Source of the DNA: Candidatus Latescibacterota bacterium
GTDB lineage: Bacteria > Latescibacterota > UBA2968 > UBA8231
Assembly (NCBI GenBank): GCA_022820485.1
Contig: JAJEFJ010000103.1
Span: forward strand, 227,193-291,192
Direction: 5' to 3'
DNA length: 64,000 bases
Shown: positions 62,862 through 64,000 of the stretch, piece after piece
How the letters are laid out: each line of letters begins with the position of its first letter
How positions within the stretch are numbered: the stretch's first letter is position 1
Notes under the pieces: model-generated
What the model was told of the DNA's origin: nothing
Database searches by the model: none
Seen by the model: the letters and a program-made list of their open reading frames with translations, nothing else
Made by a program: the position numbers and the translations under genes

Positions 62862-63896
62862 ATGGAACATATCCATGTTATTATGGCCGGGGTGACCGCC
62901 ATCATTCTCTTCGTCTTTGGGTTGGAGAGCTTTTCCACGGAGATTGAACAAATCTCTGGCGAAAAGTTCCGCAAGTTCCTCGCCAGAGCGACTAAAATTC
63001 CGGCAATAGGCGTACTCATTGGTGCTTTAGTAACTGCCGTTATCCAGTCTAGTTCGGCGACCTCGGTAATCGCAGTTGGCTTGGTCAATGCGGGGGTTCT
63101 CTCATTCAAAAGCAGCGTTGGTATTGTCTTTGGAGCGAACATTGGCACCACGATCACGGCCCAACTTGTCGCGTTCAAGCTCACGGCGTTTGCGCCCGTA
63201 TTTATCATTATAGGCTTTGCTCTTTCGTTCGTTCGCTCGAAAATTTCCATCTTCGGCAAATCCATATTTTACTTTGGCTTTGTTTTTTTCAGCCTCAATC
63301 TTATCTCTGCGGCACTCGCACCGCTCCAGAATGAACCAGCGCTGACCAAGTACCTCATCCAGCCGCAGAATCCGCTAGTCGCCATTTTGGTGGGTTGTCT
63401 ATTTACGGCCGCGGTGCAATCGAGTTCGGTGACCACGGGACTGGCGATCATTTTTACGCAACAAGGATTATTGAGCCTTGAAAACGCCGTTCCGCTGATC
63501 ATGGGGGCAAACATCGGCACCACGGCAACGGCATTGCTCGCGATGTTAAATATGGACGTTGCCGCCAAAAAGACCGCGCTCAGTCACTTCTTTTTTAATG
63601 TGGGTGGCGTATTGATTTTTCTGCCGATTCTCCTGCTGTTCGGAGATAGGCTGAATGAGTTCGATGCCAACCCGGCGGTCGCATTGGCCAATATCCACCT
63701 CGTATTTAACGTGGCGGCGAGTCTGATCTTCGTCGTATTGATCAACCCCTTTACGCGACTTGTCGATATGCTTTTAGGCGAGGACAAGATGGATTTTGCG
63801 CGCTTGGCTATTCCAACGTTTAATGAGCAAAGCGCTTTTGAGACGGTGAAGTCCGACTTGCGCCGCAATCTCGCGGATCTCTTAGAAGCTGTCTGA
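62862..63896 (+). CDS. Na+/phosphate cotransporter family protein
   Basis: A 344-residue PNaS-family transporter with two inverted repeats: VTAVIQSSSATSVIAVGLV and TAAVQSSSVTTGLAIIF, each with the QSSS signature, and two FGANIGTT/MGANIGTT motifs. Typical NptA proteins of 500 or more residues also have a PhoU-like C-terminal domain; this one lacks it, and the C-terminal segment (AFETVKSDLRRNLADLLEAV) looks like the start of one, so it may be truncated. The sequence after the stop has signs of another element. ATG at 62862. Confidence 0.88.
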   Translation: MEHIHVIMAGVTAIILFVFGLESFSTEIEQISGEKFRKFLARATKIPAIGVLIGALVTAVIQSSSATSVIAVGLVNAGVLSFKSSVGIVFGANIGTTITAQLVAFKLTAFAPVFIIIGFALSFVRSKISIFGKSIFYFGFVFFSLNLISAALAPLQNEPALTKYLIQPQNPLVAILVGCLFTAAVQSSSVTTGLAIIFTQQGLLSLENAVPLIMGANIGTTATALLAMLNMDVAAKKTALSHFFFNVGGVLIFLPILLLFGDRLNEFDANPAVALANIHLVFNVAASLIFVVLINPFTRLVDMLLGEDKMDFARLAIPTFNEQSAFETVKSDLRRNLADLLEAV

Positions 63897-63925
63897 AAAC
63901 CCTTAATGTAGCCTCTATTTGAACG

Positions 63926-63997
63926 GGCGTACTCATCGAGCCATATTCAGGTTTCACGACAAACTCTGAACAGAAAGGCTTGTATGATGAGTACGCC
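63926..63997. repeat. 12-bp inverted repeat at window end, possible mobile-element end
   Basis: GGCGTACTCATC (63926-63937) and GATGAGTACGCC (63986-63997) are exact inverted copies 48 bp apart. ATG at 63984 opens a frame that leaves the window, possibly a transposase. AAGCTGTCTGAAAACCC at 63887-63903, which includes the end of the cotransporter gene, resembles the outer end of some insertion sequences. Too little is visible to name an element. Confidence 0.4.
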
Positions 63998-64000
63998 GCG

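Overview
The window looks like chromosomal DNA from an uncultured, Gram-negative-type bacterium. Evidence for an outer membrane is an RND/MFP efflux pair, a predicted peptidase fused to an Omp85-like barrel, another barrel protein and several lipoproteins. The mixture of phytanoyl-CoA-type dioxygenases, an M81 (MlrC-like) peptidase, amidohydrolase, class V aminotransferase and many toxin-antitoxin, restriction and Argonaute genes recalls sponge-associated or marine candidate phyla such as Poribacteria, Latescibacterota or Entotheonella. That placement is a guess from gene content; there is no rRNA here, and I saw no tRNA or CRISPR array.

Layout. 0-10.7 kb: dioxygenase, RND pump, M48 lipoprotein protease, SDR plus spore-photolyase-like radical SAM pair, a RelE-type toxin-antitoxin pair, a DMT permease and a second dioxygenase. 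10.8-13.1 kb: an AT-richer NotI-like restriction enzyme with its C5 methyltransferase. 13.1-20.4 kb: nucleoside phosphorylase, a DapF-like protein with both catalytic cysteines replaced by serine, and a run of envelope genes. 20.5-28.6 kb: core operon yicC, cmk-like, coaBC, UDG, dnaB, obg, broken between coaBC and UDG by a strikingly AT-rich restriction-modification pair. 28.6-36.8 kb: amidohydrolase, thrB, epimerase, an ART-like/HEAT protein, TPR protein and M81 peptidase, with a MITE-like element. 36.8-45.4 kb: a defence island with HicBA-like genes, an orphan XRE regulator, HigB, a HigA-TIR-APAZ fusion, a short prokaryotic Argonaute, a frameshifted type IIG-like restriction enzyme, and VapBC. 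45.6-48 kb: M20 peptidase and class V aminotransferase. 48-64 kb: a stress/ion-homeostasis locus with a sigma-54 activator, divergent sigma-54-type promoter, three mechanosensitive-channel genes, a barrel protein, a RimB-like protease/RimK ligase/AstE-like deacylase trio, a CNNM-type transporter, a nucleotidase-barrel gene split by a MITE, a K+ channel and a Na/Pi cotransporter.

The most notable system is at 37.8-41.4 kb: HigB toxin, then a protein joining a HigA-type antitoxin HTH to a TIR-APAZ effector, then a short Argonaute translationally coupled to it. This looks like a SPARTA-type NAD-depleting immune system merged with a HigBA toxin-antitoxin module. The window is also rich in small-scale rearrangements: a 102-bp in-frame insert in a dioxygenase, a duplicated RND gene end flanking that dioxygenase, two MITE-like elements (one splitting a gene so precisely that removal restores the frame), two relic copies of an aminotransferase 3' end, and a duplicated translation-start region.
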